Under the pieces are notes generated by a model that searched no databases, was not told the origin of the DNA, and was given only the letters and a program-made list of their open reading frames with translations. A stretch of DNA of 64,000 nucleotides from Wolfiporia cocos (lineage: Eukaryota; Basidiomycota; Agaricomycetes; Polyporales; Phaeolaceae). Position 1 is the first letter of the stretch. Each line of letters begins with the position of its first letter. Below, piece by piece: positions 46,001-57,000 of the stretch. Location: positions 269,041 to 333,040 of the forward strand of contig JACCLO010000021.1 in assembly GCA_029448655.1 (NCBI GenBank), read 5' to 3'. Both the position numbers and the translations under genes were made by a program.

Positions 46001-47116
46001 AAAGTCTGAGCTAGGAGAAGATGGGTACGTTGGGGAGGACGGACACAATGATGGACACAATGATGGAACTGTGGAAGGTGGAGAGTCCGAGCGGCGAGGG
46101 AACGGATCTGAATAGGCGCGTAGCATTGGCGGGACGCTCATGGGGTCGTCGACGGCCTCTTGCGCTGCACATGAGGAGCTTGTGGCAATAGAGGAAGTCT
46201 CTGAAGCCAAATCAGCAAGGTGTTGTTCAGGCGAACCTTCTCCCATGAAGAATGAATGACCGTCCAGAACCATGCGCGAGTCCCTAATAGTACTCAATTC
46301 CGTGGGACGCCGCAAATGCTTCCGCCGGCGAGTCTCCGGAGAACCAGACGGGCTTCTTGGTGAACCAGCCTCGTTTTCGTTCCACGGCTCTACAGGCAGT
46401 TGTGCGCCCACACGCCCTCTGCGTACCTGATCAGCAAGAAAATGAGTGAGCAATTCGGTCCCTTTGTCAGAAAGTGCGGCAGGAATACACACCCTGGGAA
46501 TGACAATACGGGTCTGTGCGAGCGCCTTCAGCGACGGCAGCGACGGCCGAGATGCGAACGCCGGCCGAGTATGAGCAGGGCGTACCTGGCCTCCGGCAGA
46601 GGACCTTGGGCGGGCTGGTCCTGCCCTGCCTGGGATGGGTGGCGTGGGCGGAGCGCTTTGCAGGAATGCAAAAGAGGTCTCTGAGGATGAAGACGCGAAC
46701 GAATCGCGAGTAGGCGACGCGCTCATGGATATAGGCGACGCGCACATGGACAAAGGCGAGCAGGGCGGCGGCGAGCGGGGCGGCAGTGAGCGAGTATCAC
46801 TGATGTCGGAGCTCCCAAGATTGAGTGGCGGAGGACGCAAACGGCGCACAGAAGGCGCAGGAGAAAGGTTTGCGAACGGGTCGTCGCCGAGCAGGTCAGG
46901 GGGTGGCGAGGCGCGCGGAGGAGTAGGCAGGTGCACCAAGGGGAGATCAGGGAGCGAGGACATGCTATCGTTATCCCAGTGACCTGTCGTGGAGACTGCT
47001 GTTGAATGAGAGCGAGCACGCCCCGATGTAGATGAGGAAGGTGAATCAGGCGCGAGCGACGCGTTCCGGGAAGACGGAGAGAAAAGCCCTTGCAGCGAGC
47101 GACGTTTGGTAGGCAT
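43045..47116 (-). CDS. RA-PH domain adaptor with long disordered N-terminus
   Basis: Five exons join in phase to 1,286 residues: 47116-43906, 43850-43732, 43678-43556, 43504-43298 and 43245-43045. The first 1,010 residues are Ser/Pro/Arg-rich and look disordered, with SSSESETSSESEEEESSEDDE as an acidic run and several Arg-Ser motifs suited to kinases. The C-terminal part holds a Ras-association-like domain (KWQQRIFVGNMQRYVVVEI, then LEEGAGSGGWMLWEV; about 1018-1105) followed by a PH domain (YEYKRGKWQKRWLELREHSLW, ending NWLEKILLAR; about 1118-1225). The RA-PH tandem occurs in Grb7/10 and in MRL adaptors, which link active Ras-type GTPases to membranes and actin. A similar link between a small GTPase and polarity is inferred here. 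The start at 47116 was preferred over an upstream TTG. Confidence 0.87.
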
Positions 47117-47489
47117 GTCCGGTGTGTCAAGTTCAGCGGGCCGCGTCAAGGCTTTCGGATATCGCGATGGGTCCGGGGATGAGGAGAATATAGAGTGGGA
47201 TGGCTAGAAGAGGTAGGTGCGCCAGAGTCAGTAACTTTTAGCATCATCGAGTATGTAAGGAAGATGTGAACGCGCGTGCATACCACGCTATCGCCGCATT
47301 GCGCTAGCCAAGACGCGCAGGCGTTCGACCAGCGTCCAACTCTCGCAATAACTCCCCTAAATACGCGGACCGCGGCGATCACGGGGAGGCCAAGGCAACG
47401 TTCAGAAAGTCGTGTTGCGGTGGCATTAGTTCAGGAAGACCAATTACAAAGGGTCGGAGCGCTGTGATCCTAGATCAATCGCACTGCAT
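47117..47489. other. Intergenic stretch upstream of the RA-PH gene
   Basis: Should hold the promoter of the RA-PH gene. No feature is recognised. Confidence 0.45.
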
Positions 47490-47990
47490 TCAGCAAGTGC
47501 GACAAATCGCGCTGCACATTGCGACATCTTCAGACGTTTCGGGCAACCATCCGACGCGGGGGCCATCATACGGGTCGGGTACGATGATCACGCGCACCGA
47601 CGCGTCCGACGTGCGGGACCCACGGCGGTTGCTACACCGATTCCCGGTCGGCGCACTGCGATCAACAGCCTGTTGTTGCGCGAAGTCCGAACGCGTGCCA
47701 TACACGTACGCGGCGCCGAATCTTCCCAGCAATTTCGACGATCATTAAACGTAAGGACGGGTGCTTACCGAGACAAGGCCGTCTGGGGAGCACCCTGGGA
47801 GCGTTGTGCGCTGTTCTGCCTGTATCCGTAAAAGTTCCAGGCAGAGCTTGAGGACCTCGTCGACAAGAGGCCCGGAAGAAGCAGCCTCGGCAAGGACGAG
47901 CGCACAAGCACGTTCGACGTAGACGCGGCGGTAGTGTTCACCTTCGCCAGGTGGGGGTAGCACGAAGAGGGAGGACCTGGACTGGAGCAT
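47490..47990 (-). CDS. Possible small protein, unresolved exon structure
   Basis: A first exon 47990-47769 from ATG encodes a helical segment (ACALVLAEAASSGPLVDEVL) that looks coding and ends at a good donor (GTAAGC). The next minus-strand block (about 47732-47490) also looks coding (VRVIIVPDPYDGPRVGWLPE), but no acceptor joins it in phase. The only clear acceptor (after 47723) leads instead to a 19-residue tail. Either the gene ends early at about 93 residues, or a base is missing here. Family unknown. Confidence 0.33.
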
Positions 47991-50597
47991 CGGTGCAATA
48001 TACACTCCGAATCAACGAATGAATGAGCGGATCAGGAACAAATTTCGAGAGGAGGAAGGGGTGCGCCGGTGCAGGTCCGGGAGAGCGTTCACGGATGGGG
48101 GTCAGAGTGTATGGTTAGGCGCCCATTGAGCGGGGTGTTTTAAGATGTTTTTGGCTAGCCGTCGTCGTCAACAGCAACGACGACGATCATCAGCATCATC
48201 CCGCAACATTCACGCTACTTCCGACGTCGTTCGTCCCGCTCTGCTCGCTGTCTCTGCGCCTCTGCCGCCGTCGGTGGGCGCATGTGTCGCCAAACTCCGA
48301 CCGCGTGCGCCGGGCGTCATGACAAAAGTCATCACCCCGGATTTCGATGAGTCGAATATTTTCCCTCCTCGAGCGGTCCAGGCTCTGGCGGCGTCACCGT
48401 CCAATCATCCCCACCAGTATTCAGGATGACCATTTTCCCGCGTGTTTGGGCGGCACCGACCACCGAAAGAGGCATCTAGACTGGCAGCACTTAAATTGCC
48501 CGCTCCCCAGGTCCGAACGCTCAGCCGCCAAATAGCGTTGCAGAGTTCACACCATCTAGGGCGGCAGAATGACGACGCTCGCCGTCGATGACTCGAACCC
48601 GAGTAATTGATTCGTCGCACCAGCTGCGTGCAGGTACGTAACCTCGGTCGGGCGACCAGACGCGACCCTGCGCGCACGACAGCCATGGGACCAGCCAAGA
48701 CATGGTCCGTGCAATCGGCGGGTGCAGCGGCGGCTGGTACGCGAGCAAAATATTCTCAACGTCCGGCTGTCTCTTGATTCCCCGCGTATAGTCGTGGCTT
48801 TGCCTCGGAGTTCAAGCGGTTGGCCTTGTATGCGTAGTCATCATGGAATTGGTCGCGAACAGCCCCCGCGAAAGAGCAGACGATGTGGCAAGACGCGCTC
48901 AATGTTCAATGTATACTGATCAGATCAGAAACAAAGGAATAGTCTGATCGATGACTACGTGCGAAGGCCGGGAGAAAGGCTCGCAAAGATCGGCTGTAAC
49001 TCTCTGCACATTACATCCTAATCAATCTCTAGATGAAATGACGCCACACCTGTAGCTCCAGTATCTAAGGTCTCATATGTGATACGCCATACATGACGCC
49101 TTCAATTACGTATCTCTTTCGACTGCTGTTTGCTGCACGATTGTCAAGGGGTTCTGGCCATTTACCTTGCTCCAGCTGCAGATGACTGACTTGCGAGGCG
49201 ACCTGCGCAAGAAGACATCGCAGCACCACAATGATGCCACATGCCTCAAATTTCTTGCTTCGCAGTACTTGCGGAAGCTTCTGCCATTTAGCGTCGGCAA
49301 TGATAAATGGCTGAGATTAACTGAATTCGACCCTGCGCACGAAAGCTCCCAGTAAGACACTGTCGATACCGTTAGTGGGCTGTGCTCTGCCTGTGCTCAC
49401 ATCGATCAGACGCGAAGGAAAGGGTCTCTACGTGGGAGAATTGAAAAAATACCGAATGTTCGGTGCAAACGCGCCGCATCAGATTTCAACGAAGCTCATG
49501 CAGATTTTTTCGAAGCTTGAGGACCTACGAAACCAGAATATTCAGTCTTGCATGGCTGCATTGTACGTTTTCCAATGTCAATGCTGCGCACTCTCCCGCA
49601 GCTGCATGAAAGTTGGCTTTCACCATCTCTGCACTGTAGGACAGAGCGACTGCATGCGACACAGGCTGTAGGAGTAAACAGCCTCCTACCCACTTCTTCG
49701 CCCGTGATCGTCCAGGCCATTTAATGCGCAGCAATTACAGATGGTCGAGCCCCCCTTGTCTCACTTGATCGACTCAAACGCATCACGGAACCCCGACCCA
49801 TTCTTTCAGGGTCAATCTGCTATTGCAGGTTCGTGTATTCCGAAACCCGACTCAGCTCCTACCTGGATCCCTGCGCACTCCCATGTCGCGCGGATTGAGT
49901 GTCGCCTTTCCTCCTCATCAGTCCGCCAAGGCTGAACTAATGAATGGTAGTGCACGAAGTGCAGCCCTTATCGCGCAGCTCCCTAAATTTACCCAAGGTT
50001 TTTGCGGCTATTGGCGGCACATATACTCATGCTACGCCTATACATTACAACTAAAGTGACGTACCTATCCTCGAATTCTCTACCTCATCGAGCAACTTAA
50101 TGAATTCGTAGTGCCTAAAGCAGATCAGTTAGGCCTGTATCAGGGCATGCCCTTCGTGACTAGAATGGGTTCTATGTATAGCTTACTGGAAGGCAAACCT
50201 AACTTGCTGGTTCGTGAAGATTGCCAGAGTCAATGTCGCCGGGCCGTTTCAAGAAGTGAATACTTGTTCGAATTTGTGGTAGGTATTAACAACGAGTGGG
50301 AGGGGCAGCTTTTCCTTAGCAAATAACCGCGTGATTTTACTAATACTCCCTTCCTCAACAAACTCGGCACTCAATCACTATTTAAGACTGTCCAGAAAAC
50401 AAGTTAGGACACAGGAGCGGTGTAACGATCTGCGCCACAGACACGATTATGGCTGCGCCGGCGCTCCGGGATCGGCCTTCCTAATGCGTATATGATTCAT
50501 ATCCTCCGTCCCGCAGTCATCCCCCTCATCACAATACTCCGTTTTCGCACACTGAACAGGAAATTAACAGGACCTACGCCTCATTGAAAACAAGAGA
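47991..50597. other. Gene-poor 2.6 kb stretch with broken coding-like fragments
   Basis: Frames of 60-98 codons occur on both strands but none extends by splicing. Plus-strand fragments near 49160-49670 and 50097-50326 (the last with LIEQLNEFVVPKADQLGLYQ) have a coding-like composition and may be relics of a gene. No tRNA, rRNA or tandem repeat was recognised. Confidence 0.4.
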
Positions 50598-52432
50598 ATG
50601 CCGCCGCGATCTCCCGGCCTCTATTGGGACGAAGACAAGAAGCGTTACTTCCCCGCTGGGGTCGAAGCAGCCAATACACCGCCGGGAGGGTCTAGCGGCC
50701 CCAAGGAGCACACGCGCGTCCGCTGAGCCCGTTGCTTGCAGAGACTGAGGAATACGGACCTGCGGCGAAAACGCAGACGGATGCAGCGCGCTGTTCGACG
50801 GAGCCATGGACCTCACTCGAGAATGTGCGGAGTGCCTACGCCGGTCACAATCGGAGAAGGGACATGCAGTACGCAGATTTCCATGCTCACCTGGGAGCTT
50901 GTTAGTTGACAGAGGAACTGCTTAGTGAGTCGAGTCCGCCAGCATCGCTCTCACTCGCGCAGACGCACCACACCAGGTCACGAACGCGGCATCACGAGCT
51001 TCTGTCGGAATGCAAGCACGTTCATCAGCGTCTGCCATGCGCAGCTTACTCACTAGAATACCACATAGACCGCGCTGATGAACGATGACGGGCGATGATG
51101 CCGTCATGGTGGCGACTCACAGGGCTGGCTCTTTGCGCTGCACGGCGCCACAAGGCATGCGGGAGATGTGAGACAAACTCAGCTTAGCGTCGTCGGTGCG
51201 CGTGCATGCCCTTTATCAGTCCGCGTGATGCTCAGCGTTCATCGGCAGATATCGTCTGTGTGCGCTTGGGGGACACGCTTCGTCGTGCGTCTGCAGTTAA
51301 TAATCTTTCGGGGTATGGACTAAATCCGGTCCGTCTCGGGATATTGCAGAGCTACTCCTTTGGATCTCCATGTAGAGTGGTGGTTCGCGAGGGACGAACC
51401 TACTGAGTGAGTAACGATCATAGAATTCGCATTTCTACCTAACCACATCATAGACTCTGGACGATACTCACTATTCCAGAGAAGCATGTCGGGATGCGTG
51501 GGGTGCCCATTTGTACAATCGCAGCCTCGTAATCGGTATGTTGAATACAGCGTCCCTCTGATATTTTCTCACCTTTATCTCAGGCGCTGCTAAGCGTGCG
51601 CTACTACTCCCCGACATGACGTCGAACATTACAACTTCCTATACGTTGGTAGTGATGTGCTGTCCATTTTTCAGGATGAGGTTCGCGATCTGGATGATTG
51701 ACCGATTCGTGTTCTGACGACAGTGTTCCTGGCCATGTAGCATTTGGTTTACACAGGCGCTCGGAGTGGATGCGTCGGACCGTTTGACAAGCGCCTCGGT
51801 AACTTTGCCCGGGAGGACCTGCTTGACCAGCGGTTCCTACGGACCACGAGCTCAATTACACATCTCAACGTTATGCACGAGTGGGAATTGCTTGTAAGCA
51901 CGATACGTGGAGACGTGAGTAACTCAATCATGCCAACGCTTAATGTCCACGTACCTGAACGCTGCCGCTGATACTCCGGACAGTTGGAGACGCACGACCT
52001 GCGGTTCCTCCGTAACGGGACGCCCTTGATGCAATTCAAGGGACACTATAACACTTACTCTACAAAGACTGGTGCGGAGCCCCACACTACTCGTCCCTGC
52101 CCGTGTTGCTCACCCTTAACACCACGCCACAGGGCCTTGCCGTCGATCCGAGGGAAGAGTATATCTTTGCTGCGGGCCAGGACTGCCGTGTACGGGTGTG
52201 GTCAATGCGGACGGGCGGTCAACTTGAGGCACCGCTGCCGTCATCATCGTCAGGACCGCCGACAACGGGCTTCGAGCAGTCTTCACACCGACTATTCGGC
52301 GGGACATTCGCAGCGCCTGTCGTCGCTATGCATGTAGCAGACACGAACAAGGGAATGCGTCTCTGGGCATCGTGTGAAGGGGATCTTCACGAATACTACC
52401 TCGGACAGCATGACGTTGACTTTACTTGCTGA
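50598..52432 (+). CDS. DCAF4-like WD40 protein, reading frame broken three times
   Basis: The start (50598) encodes SPGLYWDEDKKRYFPAG, which matches the PGFY(W/F)DPEKKRYF motif of DDB1-CUL4 associated factor 4. Downstream blocks also fit: AYAGHNRRRDMQ, WGAHLYNRSLVIG, HLVYTGARSGCVGPFD, LLVSTIRGD then THDLRFLRNGTPLMQFKGHY, and DPREEYIFAAGQDCRVRVWS. Such proteins are substrate receptors of CRL4 ubiquitin ligases. The frame is lost at three places, each repaired by one extra base in a homopolymer: the C run at 50699-50702, GG at 51648-51649 and GG at 52076-52077. Sequencing error or recent decay are both possible. Clear splice sites include the donor at 51916 region (GTGAGT) and acceptor before 51988. 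Middle exons (50.9-51.5 kb) are poorly resolved. Confidence 0.72.
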
Positions 52433-52710
52433 AGATACCCATACACCACTTACTTAGCTTACCATAGACAAGCATTATTGACGTACAGAAAATGCATCAA
52501 GTCACATGCATTAGCATGACATCTCTGTGTTCCAGATATCCTCACTATATACGTGCAGCGAAGCTAACAATGATATATATATACATGGTATATGACGAAC
52601 CCGTCGCCGCGAGGCCTTCCATCCAGTGTGAGCTTCCCTTGTATCCCAATCTAGAGGTTTGTGCGTGTTCGTTTTGCCGCTTTCATCATATCCGCCGGGC
52701 CATACAGGAC

Positions 52711-53618
52711 TTACGCCTCCAGAATGCCCATCTCCTTCCAGCGCTCCCAAAGAGCGCCAATGCCGACTGCCGCGCCCTGCTGTCCTTTGATATCCTTCAC
52801 GTCGAGGAGATCGTACTCCTTGCCAAACGCGAGGAAATGGGCGAAGAGCGAGTTGAAATGCGGCTCGGAACGAAGGTGCAGGATCTGTGGGTAGTGCGCG
52901 TGGTAAAGATGCGCAAAGACGCGCAGGAGCTGGCGGTATATGTGTTTCGCGCGGGAGGGGAAGTTTCTGCGGGAAGTCGCGGCCTATGTACGCGTGAAAG
53001 GTCGAGATGAACGAGCAAGGCTACGAAACTCGGGGTTAAGACGCACCAGACTTGGTAGGAACTCTTTTACTCGGTCATCAAGCTGGTTCTGCACCCAAGT
53101 CATCACGTAGTCGATATACGTGGGGCTGCGGAAGCTGGACGCTCTTGCGATCCCTGGTTGATCCAGGTGTAGTTCAGCCATTTCCGGTAACTCGGGTTAG
53201 GTTTAGACGGGCTCGGTGAGGATGCACGCACGTCGGGCCAGCAGTCATTGTTGGGCAAGATTGCTGCGTGCAGCATTCTGCCAGCACGCCGTAGAACTGA
53301 TTCAAGTTCTGATAGAAGTCGAAAACTAAATGAGGAAGCAGGTTGAAAGGGAGGGTCAGAAACACGCGGACGCGTTGCGAGGCCAAGGAGCTACGTACTG
53401 TTGACAGCAACCCACTCCATCACATCAGCATATTTGGGCTGCGCAACAATGTGCTTGAAATTGCCCTTCACGAGTGCGGCCTCCACAAATGGGCTGCAAA
53501 GGTACAGCGGCTTTGGATGGTTCGGCGTGGTCGGCGTTCCAGGTAAGGACTCGGTCGACTGGAACGAGTCTGACGTGGGAGTCGTGGAACGTCTTGGTGG
53601 ACGCGGTGCACGCTGCAT
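52711..53618 (-). CDS. Mob2-like kinase activator, reading frame broken
   Basis: The first exon (53618-53399) encodes a Pro/Ser-rich leader and KPLYLCSPFVEAALVKGNF; it splices in phase to 53324 or so, giving FDFYQNLNQFYGVLAECC and SCPTMTAGP. Further on come TYIDYVMTWVQNQLDD, then HIYRQLLRVFAHLYHAHYPQ and LLDVKD near the stop at 52711. This is the Mob/phocein family; the NLNQFYGV and IYRQLLRVFAHIYHAHY blocks suit the Mob2 branch, which activates NDR/Cbk1/Orb6 kinases in polarity and morphogenesis. The frame is broken by single extra bases at 53152-53154 (ccc), 53122-53125 (gggg) and 52964-52966 (ttt), and is also disturbed near 53055-53080 where DDE..VFPTKSG should stand. MOB genes are usually essential or important, so base-calling error is a real alternative to decay. 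Confidence 0.82.
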
Positions 53619-54017
53619 CGAGCGGCTTCATAGGAAGGTCATTAAGCGTGTTACGTTCAGGTGACAGCAATGACTATACCCAATGGAGTTCAACAGCGAG
53701 GACATGTTGAGGCTTTAGATACGTATGGACGTGACTGATCGCAGCAGCTGCAAACACGGGGCTACTTCTGAATCTTGGGTCAGAGATTGTTGAGCTGTCG
53801 CTGTAGTCAGACGGAACCAGACGAGAGCCAGTGCGATTGCCAATTTGGGCCGATCCCGATAGTTTGTTTTGCCATGTTTGAAATCGAAGCCATTGGACAG
53901 CAGGCGCAAACAACCGCATGCCAGGTGCCACAATCGACGGTCCGCGTCTTATCCCCAACTCCAACCTGGCCCTAACCCCTCCCAGGTCGATGACTGGCCA
54001 TCTTACAGTTCCTCGCA
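53619..54017. other. Divergent region between the MOB gene and TPR
   Basis: About 0.4 kb between two divergent starts; both promoters are expected here. Nothing specific was recognised. Confidence 0.5.
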
Positions 54018-57000
54018 ATGATGAAGACACGCAGAAAAGCAAGGCTGCGGCTGCAGCCGCTGCCGAGGCAGCTTGCTGTCGCGGAAAACACAACTCGCGA
54101 GAACTCACCTGCCCTAGCAGCAGCCACACCGACCATTGCGCTCTCTGTCGCGATTCCAGACGATCTGGACACTGGCGTGATCTCAAATCTGCTCCCAGAT
54201 ATTAACATCACTGCACCGTCACACGATTCCATCGTCTCGTTTGTACCGACTGATTGTGGCTCAGGCGTCGGACAGCGACGCCACCCAGCGCGAGCTGGAA
54301 GAAGCACGTGCGGAGATTGAGCGCAGAGACGTTGAGCTTGACCAGGCGTTGCAGGACAGAGAGTCCGCAACATCAGAACTTGAAAGCGCGCTCCAGGACG
54401 TGCGAACAGAGCTCGAGCAAGTGAAACGGGAGAAAGAGGAGCTAGGTATGATATAGGAAGCATCGTTGCGCATGCCTTAGTCATCTCATACATTGCGCTT
54501 TTCAGCTGTTGCACGCGCTTCTCTGCAAGCGCAGGTTACTGCCCTCTCGAGCACGCAAGACGCGTCGTCTACGGAGGTCGACACGCTCAAACATCGCATT
54601 GAGGACACGGAACGCGAGAAACGCGACCTGCTCAACGTGGTCAGCCGACTGCAGAATGATAGCGCGCAACGTGAGGGTAAGCAGACTGTCTGCTCGTGTA
54701 TGACCCTCTTCACAGTCCCTGGCAGATGAGATTCAGACGCTGCGTGTGAACCTCAAGCAGGCCCGCCATGAGCATCAGGAGCTTGAGGACAAGCTCAGAG
54801 AGGCTCGCTTGAGCGAGTCTGGCACGAAAGTTCGTAGTTGTACGACCATACGTTGTCCTAACCGACTGACAGTTGTGTAGTTTAAGCTCGATACACTGAC
54901 TCAGCAGTTCAAGTTGACTCAGGAGCAGGCAAACCGGACCTCAGACGAACTTACGGCGAAACTTGAGGAATTCTCCAAGTTCCGGCGGTCAAAACATGCA
55001 GAATTGTCGCAGCTGCAGGCTCAACATGATACACTGGTACAAACCCATACCGCCACCGAGAGCCAGCTGAAGGCGCTGCAGTCTGCACATACCGCCCAGT
55101 CTCGCCAGCTCACTCAGGCTCTGACGCGCATTGAAGGCCTCAGAGGCCAACTGGCGGAACAGGAAGCGACATTTTCCAGTGAGGCCGCTGGTCTTCGCAG
55201 GCTAGTGGACATGATGGAGACTCGCGAGGCGCAGACCAAGTCTATGGTCGACAGCATTGAGAACGACTTTGCGGAGGTGACGTCGCGTGCGCAGAGGCGC
55301 GAGGAGGCGTTGCAAGACGAGATCGACGAGCAGAAGCAGCGGGCAGAGCAGGCAGAGAAGAAGCTGGCGGAGCTAGAGACTGTCATGGAGAGGATAAACT
55401 CCGGCGAGTTCCCCATGGCTTCCATGTCCTCTATGGCCTCTTTTGCTAGTGGGTCTGGGGAGACTTCGCACAGCACGCCTGTTCGCCGCAACGGTGCGCC
55501 GTCAATGGCCATGAACGCTACCCCTGGTACACCCGACCTCCTCAACCAGAGTATGATGGGCTTCAGTCCTACAGTCGCCATGGTTAGCAGGGCTCAGAAG
55601 AGCGGAAAGACTTTCACCGAGGTGTATGCAGACTATGTCAAGTTGCAGGATGAGTTTGCAGAGAAATGCGCGGAGTTTGACAAGATGGACCGGACGCTGG
55701 CGGCTGTCCTAGCCCAGATTGAGGAGCGGGTGAGTTCGTTCGCTGTTTGCCAAAGCTTGTACCGAACATTGCCAGGCCCCCATTCTCTCGCAACAACGCG
55801 CCGAGTATGAGCGACTCCAGTCAGAAGCTACTCAGCTGGCAACCCAACTCGCCGAAGCGATCTCGGAACGCGATGCTTATGCCTCGGAATCGGAGGAGAA
55901 TGCTCAGAAATTTGCTAAGTCCACCAAGGAGATCGCAGTCTTGCAACAGCAGCTGGATGATTTGAGTAGACAACACACCGCCCTGCTCAAGGAAGTTGGT
56001 CGTTTCCATGACTTATCCATCCCTCCAGACGAAGAGCTAGAGCTCGACGAGAATTCGTTGCCAGCTCAGAACATCGATGCGGTCATCACGAACAACCTGG
56101 TTCTATACCGCTCCATACCACAGCTGCAGGAACGGAACCTCGAGCTTCTGAGGATTGTTCGGCAGCTTGGTGAGAAGATGGAGGCAGAGGAAAAGGAGTA
56201 CCGTGAGGCAATCGAGCAAGAGCAGGGCGAGGCGATTGCGGAGGCGCACGAGGCGATCAAGCAGCTTCAAGAGCAGCTGGAGAGCCAGAAGAAGAGCGCA
56301 GAGGTCACTATCCAGGCGTACCTGAAGGAACGCGACTCACTGCGTGCAATATTGCGGAGGGAACGCTCTGGGGACCGCACCTCGGCCAGTGCCAGTGGAG
56401 AATTGAACGCAGGCTCGTCTTCGTCTGACTTGGAGAGGGAACTGGCGGAAATTCAAAGCCAGTTTGAGACGTACAAGACTGAGATGGGCGTTGACTCTCT
56501 CCATCTGAGGGAAGAAGTCCTTGCGGCACAGCGGGAGGCAGGCCAAGCCAATGCAGCACTGGCGAAGGCGAATGCAAAGATCGAGATCCTGAATGGCAGG
56601 TGCCCTTGTCTTAGAATGTTATTCACCGTTCTGACGTTCCACCTGCCCCAGAGCGCTACCAGATGATCCAGGAGCAAAACAATGCGCAGGGTCGTGAGAT
56701 TGACAACTTGTCCAAGCGCAATCAGCAGTTGTACGACCAATACCTCCGCACTGATATCGAATGCAACCGAGTGATCGACGAATTGACGGTGGCGAAAGCG
56801 AAGGTAGAGCAGTTGCAAAACGAATCTGCCAATCTGCGTGCGGAGAAGAGGATTTGGGAGGTTAGCTGGCATTGACCACCCATTCTACTACCTTCGACTG
56901 ACTGTTCTGTTCTGCCTCTATAGGGTGTCCAAGAACGGTTGATCGAAGAAAACCGAGCTATTTCGACGGAACGTTCCCGCCTTGCTGACCTCATGGGCAA

